Source: Verrucomicrobiaceae bacterium
GTDB taxonomy: Bacteria; Verrucomicrobiota; Verrucomicrobiia; Chthoniobacterales; JAATET01
Direction of reading: 5' to 3'
Assembly: GCA_027488755.1 (NCBI GenBank)
Contig: JAIYAZ010000047.1
Coordinates: 1 to 64,000, forward strand
DNA: 64,000 nt
Numbering within the stretch: the first letter of the stretch is position 1; every line of letters begins with the position of its first letter. Below the pieces are notes generated by a model. It had not been told where the DNA came from, searched no databases, and saw only the letters and a program-made list of their open reading frames with translations. Both the position numbers and the translations under genes were made by a program. This document shows positions 1 through 8,544 of the stretch, piece by piece.

Positions 1-245
1 CACGCCGACGCCCACGCCCACGCCCACGCCCACGCCCACGCCCACGCCCACGCCCACGCCGACGCCCACGCCCACGCCGACGCCCACGCCCACGCCGACG
101 CCCACGCCCACGCCCACGCCCACGCCCACGCCGACGCCTACGCCTACGCCGACGCCGACGCCCACGCCTACGCCTACGCCTACGCCTACGCCGACCGCGA
201 CGCCGACCGCGACGCCGACCGCGACGCCGACCGCGACGCCGACCC
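1..245. repeat. Hexanucleotide microsatellite (ACGCCC/ACGCCG/ACGCCT)n
   Basis: About 40 tandem hexamers of the form ACGCCN cover the first ~245 bases and continue past the left edge. They are read as Thr-Pro (later Thr-Ala-Thr-Pro) in the overlapping coding frame. Because the unit is six bases, loss or gain of units keeps the frame and only changes linker length. Confidence 0.9.
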
Positions 246-544
246 CCAGCGCCACGCCCACGCCCGCCCCGGCCATCAAGCTGGTGATTAAACAGCGCAG
301 TTACAGCGCGGACGGCCGAACGCTCATCCTCGAAGGCACCTGCCTCGGCGGCCAGGCGCCGGTCGTGGTCACCACGATCAACCGCACCACGCTGCGCACG
401 GTTAACGCCCGGCCGGACGGCTCCTTCACCGCGCGGGTGCGTCTCTTCGCCGGTCGCAACGCCATCAGCCTTTCCGCCCGGGATGCTCGCGGGAAAACCT
501 CTGCCATCCTGCGCCTCGTCGCGCGCCCGCAGCCGGCCCCGTAA
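2..544 (+). CDS. C-terminal end of a Thr-Pro-repeat exported protein (partial at left edge)
   Basis: The open frame enters from the left edge (first full codon at base 2) and stops at 542-544. The first ~80 codons are almost pure Thr-Pro dipeptides, shifting to Thr-Ala-Thr-Pro units near 190-245. A ~90-residue C-terminal domain follows (from about 271). It has alternating hydrophobic residues, a segment rich in Arg-Asn-Ala-Ile-Ser-Leu, and a Pro-rich end (RPQPAP). The domain resembles small bacterial Ig-like or glucodextranase-B-like beta-sandwich modules, which is inference. Thr-Pro linkers of this type are typical of secreted or cell-surface proteins. The N-terminus, any signal peptide and any catalytic domain lie outside the window, so function is unknown. 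A GTG at 284 lies inside the frame and is not a credible start because the frame is open upstream. Confidence 0.75.
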   Translation, partial: TPTPTPTPTPTPTPTPTPTPTPTPTPTPTPTPTPTPTPTPTPTPTPTPTPTPTPTPTPTPTPTPTATPTATPTATPTATPTPSATPTPAPAIKLVIKQRSYSADGRTLILEGTCLGGQAPVVVTTINRTTLRTVNARPDGSFTARVRLFAGRNAISLSARDARGKTSAILRLVARPQPAP

Positions 545-860
545 CCCCGCGACGCCGCGTTATTGGCGCTGGATGACGACCCGCGCCGGCGTGGCGATGG
601 CGCCGACGCCCGTGTCCGCTCCGATGCGCACCACCTTGCGCCTCGGTCGCAGGACCTGAGCGGCGAGCGGGGCGAAAGGGCGAACGATGGACATGTCAAC
701 GCGGGGTGCCCGGCTTATCCGCCGGCCGGGGGAGGATGCCCAGTGACAATCCCTCGACCCGCGCGGGCATTGCGTCGGTTCCCCCGGCGCGATATAAATC
801 CGAATTCCGTGCCGCCATCCGGTTTCCCGCCCGCGCGCGCCGGGAGATTTTCTATTCATC
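545..860. other. 315-bp gap between the Thr-Pro protein and lysS
   Basis: No convincing gene is seen on either strand. A 44-codon minus-strand frame (560-694, ATG at 692-694) has no ribosome-binding site and was not called. The right-hand part carries a good promoter for lysS (770-798). No clear terminator is visible after 544. Confidence 0.6.
770..798 (+). promoter_or_regulatory. Sigma-70-type promoter of lysS
   Basis: TTGCGT (770-775) and TATAAA (793-798) are separated by exactly 17 bases. Transcription would begin near 805, giving a leader of about 55 bases before the lysS ATG at 861. The GGGAG at 842-846 could serve as a distant ribosome-binding site. Confidence 0.6.
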
Positions 861-2318
861 ATGGACGCGCCTTCCCATTCCGAACTCCTCGCCATCCGCC
901 GCCAGAAACTCGATGCGCTCGTTGCGGCGGGCGTCGATCCGTTCGGACGCGGGTTTGAGACGGATGGCCCCGTCGCCGACGTGCGCGCGAAGTTTGCCGA
1001 GGGCGCCACGCTGCGCCTCGCCGGCCGCATCACCGCCCATCGCGATATGGGCAAGAGCCAGTTTCTCGACCTGTCCGACGCCACCGGGCGCATGCAGATT
1101 TTTCTCCACGCCAAGGAAATCGGCGACGAGGCCTTCCACGTCTTCAAGCAGATCGATCTCGGGGATTTTCTCGGGGTCGAGGGCGAGGCGTTCATCACGA
1201 AAACCGGCGAGCCGACCGTGCGCGTGAAGCGTTTTGAAGTGCTCGCGAAATCCCTCCGCCCGCTGCCCGACAAATGGCACGGCGTTCAGGACACCGAGAT
1301 CAAATACCGCCAGCGCTACCTCGACCTCATCGCGAATCCCGAGTCGCGCGAGGTCTTCCAGAAACGCATCGCCATCGTCCGCGCCATCCGCCGTTTCCTC
1401 GAGGAGCGCGGCTTTATCGAGGTCGAGACGCCCATGATGCAGGCCATCGCCGGGGGCGCCGCCGCCGCGCCGTTCCAGACCCACCACAACGCGCTTGGCA
1501 TGGACCTCTTCCTGCGCATCGCGCCCGAGCTCTACCTCAAGCGCCTGCTCGTCGGCGGCTTCCCGAAAATCTTCGAGCTCAACCGCAACTTCCGCAACGA
1601 GGGCATCTCCCGCCGGCACAACCCCGAGTTCACCATGCTCGAGGCCTACTGGGCCTTCGCCGACTTCGAAAAAATGGCCGACCTCGTCGAGGAGATGGTC
1701 TGCCATCTCGCGGAGACAATCTGCGGCGGCCTCCTCCTAGAGCACCGCGACGCCGAGGGCAATGTGACGAAGACGATCAACCTGGCTCGCCCCTGGCGAC
1801 GCGCCCGCTACGCCGACCTCGTCGAGGCCGCCGTGCCCAGTTGGGCCGCGCTCTCGCCCGACGCGCGCCGCGCGAAATGCGCGGAACTGCACCTCGATAT
1901 CTCGCATTGCGTCGCCGACTACGAGGTCACGCAGCACGTCTTCGAAAAACTCGTCGAGGAGAAGACCATGGACCCGCTCTACGTCACCCATTGCCCGAAG
2001 GAACTCGTCCCGCTGGCAAAGCAGAACGCCGCCGATCCGAGTGTCGTGGACGTTTACGAGCTCGTCATCAACGGCCAGGAAATCTCGCCCGGTTACTCCG
2101 AGCTGAACGACCCCATCGTCCAGCGCCAGCGCCTCGAGGAGCAGAGCGGCGGCGAGACGCAGAAGATCGACCACGACTTTCTCGACGCGCTCGAATACGG
2201 CATGCCTCCCGCCGGCGGCATCGGCATCGGCATCGACCGCCTCGTCATGATGCTCACCGGCGCCGAGTCCATCCGCGACGTCCTCTTCTTTCCGCACATG
2301 AAGCCGCGGGCGGATTAA
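861..2318 (+). CDS. lysS: Lysine--tRNA ligase, class II
   Basis: The enzyme charges tRNA-Lys with lysine using ATP in the cytosol. The 485-residue length is typical of bacterial LysS. An N-terminal OB-fold anticodon-binding domain (about 50-140) is followed by the class II catalytic core. Motif 2 starts at Phe244 (FRNEGISRRHNPEF). Motif 3 is the glycine-rich GIGIGIDR around Asp459-Arg460, near the C-terminus. The ATG at 861 sits about 60 bases after a clear promoter. The stop at 2316-2318 abuts the left arm of a dispersed inverted repeat, so transcription may continue into the small exported-protein gene downstream. Confidence 0.97.
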   Translation: MDAPSHSELLAIRRQKLDALVAAGVDPFGRGFETDGPVADVRAKFAEGATLRLAGRITAHRDMGKSQFLDLSDATGRMQIFLHAKEIGDEAFHVFKQIDLGDFLGVEGEAFITKTGEPTVRVKRFEVLAKSLRPLPDKWHGVQDTEIKYRQRYLDLIANPESREVFQKRIAIVRAIRRFLEERGFIEVETPMMQAIAGGAAAAPFQTHHNALGMDLFLRIAPELYLKRLLVGGFPKIFELNRNFRNEGISRRHNPEFTMLEAYWAFADFEKMADLVEEMVCHLAETICGGLLLEHRDAEGNVTKTINLARPWRRARYADLVEAAVPSWAALSPDARRAKCAELHLDISHCVADYEVTQHVFEKLVEEKTMDPLYVTHCPKELVPLAKQNAADPSVVDVYELVINGQEISPGYSELNDPIVQRQRLEEQSGGETQKIDHDFLDALEYGMPPAGGIGIGIDRLVMMLTGAESIRDVLFFPHMKPRAD

Positions 2319-2421
2319 ACACGGAGAGCACGGAGGGCACGGAGATGGAGGAAAAATACCTTTCGCCTTTCGGTTGGCACCGCGGTCTCTCTCTCCGTGT
2401 CCTCAGTGTCCTCTGTGGTTT
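2318..2421. repeat. Imperfect inverted repeat of the CACGGAG / CTCCGTG family
   Basis: The left arm (about 2318-2344) is three copies of a CACGGAG-like unit spaced about 9 bases. The right arm (about 2389-2421) is its imperfect reverse complement (CTCCGTG, CAGTGTCC, CTCTGTGG). The arms enclose about 45 bases. This pattern matches dispersed palindromic elements that recur in planctomycete and verrucomicrobial genomes (recalled, not searched). The element supplies the ribosome-binding site, ATG and signal-peptide codons of the next gene. Confidence 0.7.
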
Positions 2422-2839
2422 ATGTCTTTTAGGTCCGGCCCAAGCCGCGAAGACCCGCCCGGAACTCATCTTCGAGTTGAAGGCCGCCCTGCTCGCGCAC
2501 GACCGCGCCGCCTTTGCCCGCTGCTTTTACCTCGGGGGCGCCGAAGAGCGCACGCGCGTCGAGATGGGCCGCATCCTCGACCAAATCTACGCCTGGCCAA
2601 CGCACGACATTTTTTCCACCGACCGCAAGGACCGCGGCCCCGCCCGCGTGATGGTCGACGGACGCCCCTATACCTTCAACGGTGACTGGCAGTTCCAGGT
2701 GCACATCTTCCTGAGCAAAAAAACCAAGACCGGTTATGTCTTCCCCGCCGGCATGGTGAGCGGCCGCGCCTTCGTGCTCGCGCTCGTGCCCGCCGGCCAG
2801 GCGCCCCGGCCCGCGCCGTCCCCTTCCCCTGCGCCATGA
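2345..2839 (+). CDS. Small exported protein with repeat-derived signal peptide
   Basis: 164 residues; I do not recognise a family. Residues 1-34 form a signal peptide with a Leu/Val-rich core ending in GPAQA. The mature part has a compact helical start (RPELIFELKAALLAHDRAAF), a beta-rich middle and a Pro/Ala/Ser-rich tail. The ATG at 2345 is the only in-frame ATG, and GGAGG at 2332-2336 lies 8 bases upstream. Both, and the hydrophobic core, lie inside the inverted repeat at 2318-2421. The stop overlaps the next ATG (ATGA, 2836-2839), implying translational coupling with the coaB-like gene. Likely periplasmic or surface-located; function unknown. Confidence 0.7.
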   Translation: MEEKYLSPFGWHRGLSLRVLSVLCGLCLLGPAQAAKTRPELIFELKAALLAHDRAAFARCFYLGGAEERTRVEMGRILDQIYAWPTHDIFSTDRKDRGPARVMVDGRPYTFNGDWQFQVHIFLSKKTKTGYVFPAGMVSGRAFVLALVPAGQAPRPAPSPSPAP

Positions 2840-3483
2840 CGCCGCCGATCCTCATCACGTGCGGTCCCGCGTCCGCCCCGCTCGACGAGGTGCGCCGGAT
2901 CACAAACTTCGCCACCGGGGAAATCGGCGCGCACCTTGCCAACGCCTTCGCCGCCGCCGGCCACCGCGTCGTCTGCTTCCGCGGCGAGGGCGCCACCTCG
3001 TCCCTGCCCTTCGCCGCCGGCGTGGACGTCCGCCCCTTCGCGACGAACGCCGACCTCGCCGCCCGGCTTGAGGCCTTCGGCCCGGCCGCCGTCGTGCTCC
3101 ACGCTGCCGCCCTCGCCGACTTCGAGGTCGATTTTGTGCGCGATCAGGACGGCGAACTCCTCACCGCCGCGAAGATTCCCAGCCGCGCCGGCCATTTGCT
3201 CGTCGGCCTCCGCCCCGCGCCCAAGATCCTCCCCGAGCTGCGCGCATGGTTCCCCGGGGCAACCATCATCGGCTGGAAATACGAACTCACCGGCGACCTC
3301 GCCGCCGCGCTGCACGCCGGGTCGCACCAACTCACCGAGGCGGGCGTCGATGCCTGCGTCGTCAATGGCCGCGCCTACGGCGAGGGATTCGGCCTGCTCG
3401 ACCCCGCCGGCCGCGTGCGCCACTTCGCCGACAAGGCGGAACTCTCCACCGGCCTCGTGCGCTGGCTGGATAGCCGGGCCTAG
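2836..3483 (+). CDS. coaB: CoaB-type phosphopantothenate-cysteine ligase domain protein
   Basis: 215 residues matching the DFP/CoaB half of the CoaBC enzyme of coenzyme A synthesis, which joins cysteine to 4'-phosphopantothenate. Visible hallmarks are the N-terminal ITCGPASAPLDEVRRITNFATGEIG segment (the family's G-P-T/A-x-E-x-I-D-x-VR-x-ITN nucleotide-binding start) and the following Rossmann-like strands. The CoaC decarboxylase half is absent, so this is a stand-alone ligase or a divergent paralogue. The ligase's usual C-terminal dimer/lysine loop is hard to identify here, so catalytic status is uncertain. It overlaps the upstream gene by 4 bases and shares CTAG (3480-3483) with the convergent carbonic anhydrase gene. 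Confidence 0.8.
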   Translation: MTPPILITCGPASAPLDEVRRITNFATGEIGAHLANAFAAAGHRVVCFRGEGATSSLPFAAGVDVRPFATNADLAARLEAFGPAAVVLHAAALADFEVDFVRDQDGELLTAAKIPSRAGHLLVGLRPAPKILPELRAWFPGATIIGWKYELTGDLAAALHAGSHQLTEAGVDACVVNGRAYGEGFGLLDPAGRVRHFADKAELSTGLVRWLDSRA

Positions 3484-4130
3484 CCGAGGTAACGCTCAAG
3501 CAGGGATTGCAACGCCCGGCTGGACTTCGGCTCGATCTCGCTCTCGGCGGAAATCGACACGCCGAGATCCTTCAGCAATCCGTCGCGCAGGCCGTAGACG
3601 CAGCCGTTCACCGTCAATTCCTGGCCGCGCAGCCACGCGTGGCGGATCACCGAATTCTCGCACAGGATGCGCACCTGCTCGATCACGTTGAGCTCGCACA
3701 GACGGTCGATCTGGTCCGACTCGTCGCGGGCGTCCTCCAGAAAGGCGCGATGCCGTTTCGCTAGCACGCTGATGGAGTGCAGCCAGTTGTCGATGAGGCC
3801 CATGTCCGCCGGATGCAGCGCCGCGCGCACGCCGCCGCAGCCGTAGTGCCCGGTCACCACAATCTGGCGCACCTTCAGCACCTCGACGGCGTATTGCACG
3901 ACCGACAGGCAGTTAAAGTCCGTGTGCATCACGAGGTTCGCGACGTTGCGGTGCACAAACACCTCGCCCGGTTTCAGCCCGACGATCTCGTTCGCCGGCA
4001 CGCGGCTGTCCGAGCAGCCGATCCACAGGTAGCGGGGCGTCTGCTGGTGCGCGAGATCCTCGAAAAAGGCGGGGTCCTCGGCCCGCATGCGGGCGGCCCA
4101 GGCGAGATTGTTCTGAAAAAGGCGGTCCAT
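3480..4130 (-). CDS. can: Beta-class carbonic anhydrase
   Basis: 216 residues, close to the 220 of E. coli Can. It interconverts CO2 and bicarbonate. Zinc ligands are visible: Cys39 in CSDSR, Asp41 with Arg43, then His95 and Cys98 in HYGCGG. The order and spacing are those of the beta class. No signal peptide, so it is cytosolic. Together with the dabB-dabA transporter at 32.5-36.4 kb this gives the cell both uptake of inorganic carbon and interconversion inside the cell, although the two loci are 28 kb apart. The gene converges on coaB with a 4-base stop overlap. Confidence 0.95.
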   Translation of the reverse strand: MDRLFQNNLAWAARMRAEDPAFFEDLAHQQTPRYLWIGCSDSRVPANEIVGLKPGEVFVHRNVANLVMHTDFNCLSVVQYAVEVLKVRQIVVTGHYGCGGVRAALHPADMGLIDNWLHSISVLAKRHRAFLEDARDESDQIDRLCELNVIEQVRILCENSVIRHAWLRGQELTVNGCVYGLRDGLLKDLGVSISAESEIEPKSSRALQSLLERYLG

Positions 4131-4240
4131 GCCGGGAAAAGCTGCGCTCGTTCTACCGGGGCGAAGCCGGGCAGGGAAAGATTTTCCGCCCCCGCACGCT
4201 TGCGCTTTCGTCCGCCGCGCGGCTTTGCTTTACTTCGGCC

Positions 4241-4408
4241 ATGAAACTTCCCCGCCTGCTCGTCGTCTGTTTCGCCCTTGCCCTCCTCGCCGGTTGCGCC
4301 GCGAGCGGCCCCGAGCCGACGCCGAACTCGACGGGCCCCTCGGCGCTCACCGATCCCGACCAGGCGGCCCCCGTCACGGGCGGTGGCGTGTTTGACGTCA
4401 ATCAGTAG
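4241..4408 (+). CDS. Small lipoprotein (55 aa)
   Basis: ATG at 4241, TAG at 4406-4408. Residues 1-18 form a lipoprotein signal peptide and LAGC at 16-19 is a good lipobox, so Cys19 should be lipidated. The mature 37 residues are Pro/Thr/Gly-rich with no recognisable fold. Such tiny lipoproteins are common in Gram-negative envelopes. It is divergent from can and about 60 bases upstream of ilvB. Function unknown. Confidence 0.65.
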   Translation: MKLPRLLVVCFALALLAGCAASGPEPTPNSTGPSALTDPDQAAPVTGGGVFDVNQ

Positions 4409-4468
4409 CGCGGGCCGACTCCGGCCTTGATTTGGCCGGCCATTTGAAGCAATCTGCACGATTCTTTT

Positions 4469-6241
4469 ATGGCTACCAAATCGTCCCAACGCTCCTCCGC
4501 CAAGGCCGCCCCCGAGCGCGGTCGCAAGATGAACGGCGCGGATATCCTCGTCGCCTGTCTCGAGCGTGAGGGGGTCGACACGATCTTTGCGTACCCCGGC
4601 GGCTGCTCGATGCCCATCCACCAGTCGCTCACCCGCTCGAAGAAAATCCGCACCATCCTTCCCCGCCACGAGCAGGGCGGCGTCTTCGCCGCGGAAGGCT
4701 ACGCCCGCGTCACCGGACGCGCCGGCGTCTGCATGGGCACCTCCGGCCCGGGCGCGACGAACCTCGTCACCGGCATCGCCGACGCGTTCATGGATTCCAC
4801 GCCCCTCGTGGCGATCACCGGCCAGGTGCCGCAGGACATGATCGGCCGCGGCGCGTTCCAGGAAACCGACATGTTCGGCATCACCCTGCCGATCGTGAAG
4901 CACAGCTACCTCGTGTGGGACATCAATGACATCCCGCGCATCGTGAAGGAGGCGTTTCACATCGCCACCACCGGCCGCCCCGGCCCGGTGCTCATCGACA
5001 TTCCGAAAAACATTCAAACTCAGGAAACCCAGCCGATCTACCCGAACGAGATCAAGCTCCGCGGCTACCGCACCGACTATCGCGCCGACGACGTCGCCCT
5101 GAACGAGCTGCTCGGCCTCATCGCCGAGGCGAAACAGCCCATGATCTACTGCGGCGGCGGCATCATCTCCGCCGACGCGCCCAAGGAACTGCTTGAGTTC
5201 GTCGAGCGCACGCAGATCCCCGTCGCCACCACCCTCATGGGCATCGGCGGCTTCCCCGAGACCCACCCGCTCTCGCTCAAATGGCTCGGCATGCACGGCA
5301 CCGTTTACGCGAACAACGCCGTGAACGAAGCCGACCTCCTCATCGCCATTGGCGTCCGCTTCGACGACCGCGTGACCGGCAAGGTCGAGAAATTCTGCGA
5401 GCACGGCACGATCGTCCACATCGACATCGACAACTCCGAGCTCAACAAAAACAAGGCCGTCAAACTGCCGATCCTCAGCGACGTGAAATACGCGCTGCGC
5501 CGCACGAACCAGCTCCTCAACCAGGGCGGCTTCAAGCGCACGAAAAATTTCACCCGCTTCCCCGCCTGGTATAAGCAGATCGACGCCTGGAAGAAGCGCT
5601 ACCCCCTCTCGTTCAAGGACACGCCCGACGTCATCCAGCCCCAATACGTCATCCAGCTCCTCGACGAGCTCACCAAGGGCGAGGCCATCATCACCACCGG
5701 CGTCGGTCAGCACCAGATGTGGGCCGCGCAGTTCTACAACTTCACCGAGCCGCGCCAGCTCGTCACCTCGGCCGGCCTCGGCTCCATGGGTTACGGCTAC
5801 CCCGCCGCCATGGGCGCGAAGGTTGCCCGCCCCGACAAGCAGGTCATCGACATCGACGGCGACGGCTCCTTCCTGATGAACGTCCAGGAACTCGCCACCG
5901 TCCACGTCGAGGGCATCGCCGCCAAGGCCATCATCCTCAACAACCAGCACCTCGGCATGGTCGTGCAGTGGGAGGACCGCTTCTACGGCAGCAACCGCGG
6001 CCACACCTTCCTCGGCGACCCGCGCGACCTCAACCGCATCTACCCCGACTACGTCCAGCTCTGCAAAGGCTTCGGCGTCACCTGCGAGCGCGTCATCCAT
6101 AAAAAGGATCTCAAAGCCGCCATCCAGCGCATGCTCGACTCGAAGGAGGCCTACGTTCTCGACGTGATGACCCCCTACACCGAGCACGTGCTGCCGATGA
6201 TCCCGACGCAGAAGACCTACAAGGACATCATCACCGAGTAG
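4469..6241 (+). CDS. ilvB: Acetolactate synthase, large (catalytic) subunit
   Basis: 590 residues; thiamine-diphosphate enzyme that condenses two pyruvates (or pyruvate and 2-ketobutyrate), the first common step of valine, leucine and isoleucine synthesis. Glu68 in RHEQG activates the cofactor. The C-terminal half carries the ThDP/Mg motif beginning GDGSFLMN and closing near NNQHLGM. The central FAD-binding region and the length fit the biosynthetic type rather than catabolic AlsS. The first ~20 residues (Ser/Lys-rich) precede the conserved MNGADILV start. A second ATG at codon 21 is an alternative start, and no strong ribosome-binding site decides between them. No ilvN regulatory subunit or ilvC lies next to it. 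Confidence 0.96.
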   Translation: MATKSSQRSSAKAAPERGRKMNGADILVACLEREGVDTIFAYPGGCSMPIHQSLTRSKKIRTILPRHEQGGVFAAEGYARVTGRAGVCMGTSGPGATNLVTGIADAFMDSTPLVAITGQVPQDMIGRGAFQETDMFGITLPIVKHSYLVWDINDIPRIVKEAFHIATTGRPGPVLIDIPKNIQTQETQPIYPNEIKLRGYRTDYRADDVALNELLGLIAEAKQPMIYCGGGIISADAPKELLEFVERTQIPVATTLMGIGGFPETHPLSLKWLGMHGTVYANNAVNEADLLIAIGVRFDDRVTGKVEKFCEHGTIVHIDIDNSELNKNKAVKLPILSDVKYALRRTNQLLNQGGFKRTKNFTRFPAWYKQIDAWKKRYPLSFKDTPDVIQPQYVIQLLDELTKGEAIITTGVGQHQMWAAQFYNFTEPRQLVTSAGLGSMGYGYPAAMGAKVARPDKQVIDIDGDGSFLMNVQELATVHVEGIAAKAIILNNQHLGMVVQWEDRFYGSNRGHTFLGDPRDLNRIYPDYVQLCKGFGVTCERVIHKKDLKAAIQRMLDSKEAYVLDVMTPYTEHVLPMIPTQKTYKDIITE

Positions 6242-6273
6242 CGGCCAAAGGGCGCCGGTCTCCGGCATTCCCC

Positions 6274-6300
6274 GTTGCGTCCTCCGCGTCCTTCGCGTGA
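6274..6300. repeat. Single arm related to the CTCCGTGTCC repeat family
   Basis: The stretch GCGTCCTCCGCGTCCTTCGCGTG upstream of priA shows the same about-9-base periodic TCC-GCGTCC pattern as the right arm of the repeat at 2318-2421, but has no facing left arm. It looks like a degenerate half element. Confidence 0.35.
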
Positions 6301-6309
6301 GATCATCCG

Positions 6310-8517
6310 ATGCCTGAATTCGCGCGCGTCCTGCTGGATCAATCCGCCGGCAAGCCGCTCGATTACCGCATCCCCGAACCCCTGCGCGACCGCGTTTTCG
6401 TCGGCTCGCGCGTGCGCGTGCCGCTCCGCACCCGCGTCGTCCTCGCCACCGTCGTCGAAACCCTCGCGACCAGCGACACCCCCGGCGTGCGCGACCTCGC
6501 GGAACTCGTCAACGACGACGCGCTCGTCCGTCCCACCCTCCTCCGGCTCGCCCGCTGGATGGCCGACTACTACTGCTGCCCCGAGGAAACCGCCCTTCGC
6601 GCCGTCCTTCCCGTCGTTATCCGCAAGGCCGAAGTCACCCACAAGGAACGGCTCTTCGTCTCGCTCGAGCGGCCGCCCACCGCCGACGAACGCGCCGAAA
6701 TCGCCCGCCGCGCCCCGCGCCAGATCGAGACGCTCGACCGCCTTCTGGCCGCCGGCGTCCCCGTGGAACTCGCGGAATTCCCTGGCGGCCGCGCCGCCCT
6801 GCGCGGTCTCGAAAAACGCGGCCTCGTCTCGGTCGGTCTCCAGCGCGTGGCCCGCGACCCCGAGGGACAATACCTCCCCTCGCAGGACCTCACGCTCAAC
6901 GCCGAACAAGCCGCTGCGCTCCAGGTCGTCTGCGACGCCATCGACGATCCCTCCGCCGCCAAACCCATCCTCCTCCACGGCGTGACCGGCAGCGGCAAGA
7001 CCGAGGTGTATCTCCAGGGCCTGCGCCACGCCCTCGCGGCCGGCAAAAGCGCGATCGTGCTGGTGCCCGAGATTTCCCTCACACCGCAGACCGTCGAACG
7101 CTTCAAGTCCCGCTTCGCCGACATCCAGGGTCAGGTCGCCGTGCTCCACAGCCACCTCAGCGAGGGCGAACGCCACGACGAATGGCACAAGATCCACTCC
7201 GGCGGCGCGCGCATCGTTATCGGCGCCCGCAGCGCGATCTTTGCGCCGCTGGAAAACCTCGGCCTCATCGTCGTCGATGAGGAACACGAAAACTCCTACA
7301 AGCAGGACGAAGCCCCCCGCTACCACGCCCGCGACGTCGCCGTGTATCGCGGCGCGCTCGAGGGCTGCGCCGTCGTCCTCGGCAGCGCGACGCCGGCGCT
7401 GGAAAGTTTTCACAACGCCCGCACCGGCAAATACCGCCTCGTAGACCTGCCCGCCCGCATCGACGACCGCGACATGCCGCTCATCCGCGTCGTCGATCTC
7501 CGCCTGCAAAACCGCCAGAAGGGCCAGCCGCAGGTGCTCTCCGCCATGCTCTGCGCCGCCATCGAGCGCCGCCTCGCCGCCGGGCAGCAGACGATCCTCT
7601 TCCTCAATCGGCGCGGGTATTCCTCCGCGCTCATGTGCCAGGCCTGCGGCCACGTCGCCCAGTGCCCGAATTGCAGCGTCGCGCTCACCTACCACCGCGA
7701 CGACGAACGCATCCGCTGCCACCTTTGCGGCCACGCCGAACGCGCGCCCCATAAATGCCCGAGCTGCCGCGACCCCGGCATCCGCCACGCCGGCTTCGGC
7801 ACGCAGAAGGTCGAGGAATCCGTGCGCCGCGTCTTCCCCGCCGCCCGCGTCACGCGCATGGACGCCGACACCATGGCCCGCAAGGGCAGCTACCGCGATA
7901 CGCTCGACCAATTCCAGGCCCGCAAAATCGACATCCTCGTCGGCACGCAAATGATCGCCAAGGGCCTCCATTTCCCAAACGTCACGCTCGTCGGCATTGT
8001 CAACGCGGACATCGGGCTGCACATGGCCGACTTCCGCGCGGGCGAACGCACCTTCCAGCTCCTCACGCAGGTCGCGGGCCGCGCGGGGCGGGGCGACGCC
8101 GCGGGCGAGGTGCTCGTGCAAACCTTCACCCCCGCGCACCCCGCCATCCAGCACGCGCGCCACCACGACTTCCTCGGCTTCTGGGAGCAGGAGTCCGAGT
8201 TTCGCCGCGCCTTCGGGCACCCCCCCTTCGCCCGCTTCGTGCTCGTGACCGTGCGCGGGGAAAATCTCGAACGCACCGAGTTCACCGCGCAAACCCTCGC
8301 CCGCCGCCTGCGCGAGGCCCTGCCCGCCGAAGTCACCGTCGGCGATCCCGCCCCGGCCCCGCTCGCCCGCGTGAAGTCCGAACACCGCTTCCACCTCGGC
8401 CTGCGCGGGCCCAGCGCGCCCCGGATGAGCCGCGCGCTGCGCTCCGTGCTCGCGGCGCTGACCCTGCCGCGCGAAATCCGCGTGGCGGTCGATGTGGACG
8501 CGCTGCATCTTCTTTAG
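6310..8517 (+). CDS. priA: Primosomal protein N' (replication restart helicase)
   Basis: 735 residues. PriA recognises stalled forks and loads the replicative helicase. The N-terminal 3'-DNA-binding domain is followed by a helicase core with Walker A GVTGSGKT from residue 224 and DEEH at 323-326. A zinc-binding cysteine cluster (Cys443 to Cys486, CxxC pairs) interrupts the second helicase lobe, as in all PriA proteins. The C-terminal domain (SEHRFHLGLRGPSAP) is also typical. ATG at 6310 follows ilvB by 68 bases. Confidence 0.97.
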   Translation: MPEFARVLLDQSAGKPLDYRIPEPLRDRVFVGSRVRVPLRTRVVLATVVETLATSDTPGVRDLAELVNDDALVRPTLLRLARWMADYYCCPEETALRAVLPVVIRKAEVTHKERLFVSLERPPTADERAEIARRAPRQIETLDRLLAAGVPVELAEFPGGRAALRGLEKRGLVSVGLQRVARDPEGQYLPSQDLTLNAEQAAALQVVCDAIDDPSAAKPILLHGVTGSGKTEVYLQGLRHALAAGKSAIVLVPEISLTPQTVERFKSRFADIQGQVAVLHSHLSEGERHDEWHKIHSGGARIVIGARSAIFAPLENLGLIVVDEEHENSYKQDEAPRYHARDVAVYRGALEGCAVVLGSATPALESFHNARTGKYRLVDLPARIDDRDMPLIRVVDLRLQNRQKGQPQVLSAMLCAAIERRLAAGQQTILFLNRRGYSSALMCQACGHVAQCPNCSVALTYHRDDERIRCHLCGHAERAPHKCPSCRDPGIRHAGFGTQKVEESVRRVFPAARVTRMDADTMARKGSYRDTLDQFQARKIDILVGTQMIAKGLHFPNVTLVGIVNADIGLHMADFRAGERTFQLLTQVAGRAGRGDAAGEVLVQTFTPAHPAIQHARHHDFLGFWEQESEFRRAFGHPPFARFVLVTVRGENLERTEFTAQTLARRLREALPAEVTVGDPAPAPLARVKSEHRFHLGLRGPSAPRMSRALRSVLAALTLPREIRVAVDVDALHLL

Positions 8518-8544
8518 TTCATTGGTGGTCCAGACGAAGTTTCC

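Noticed and set aside
1-245. Possible CRISPR-like repeats at the left edge
   Set aside because: Units are contiguous hexamers with no spacers and encode Thr-Pro in frame.
560-694. 44-codon minus-strand frame ending IATPARVVIQRQ
   Set aside because: Reads somewhat like a protein end, but has no ribosome-binding site, no partner gene and overlaps nothing conserved that I can recognise. Could be a remnant; not enough to call.
6217-8508. 763-codon minus-strand frame opposite priA
   Set aside because: PriA is unmistakable on the plus strand; the reverse translation is low-complexity Ala/Gly/Glu/Val.
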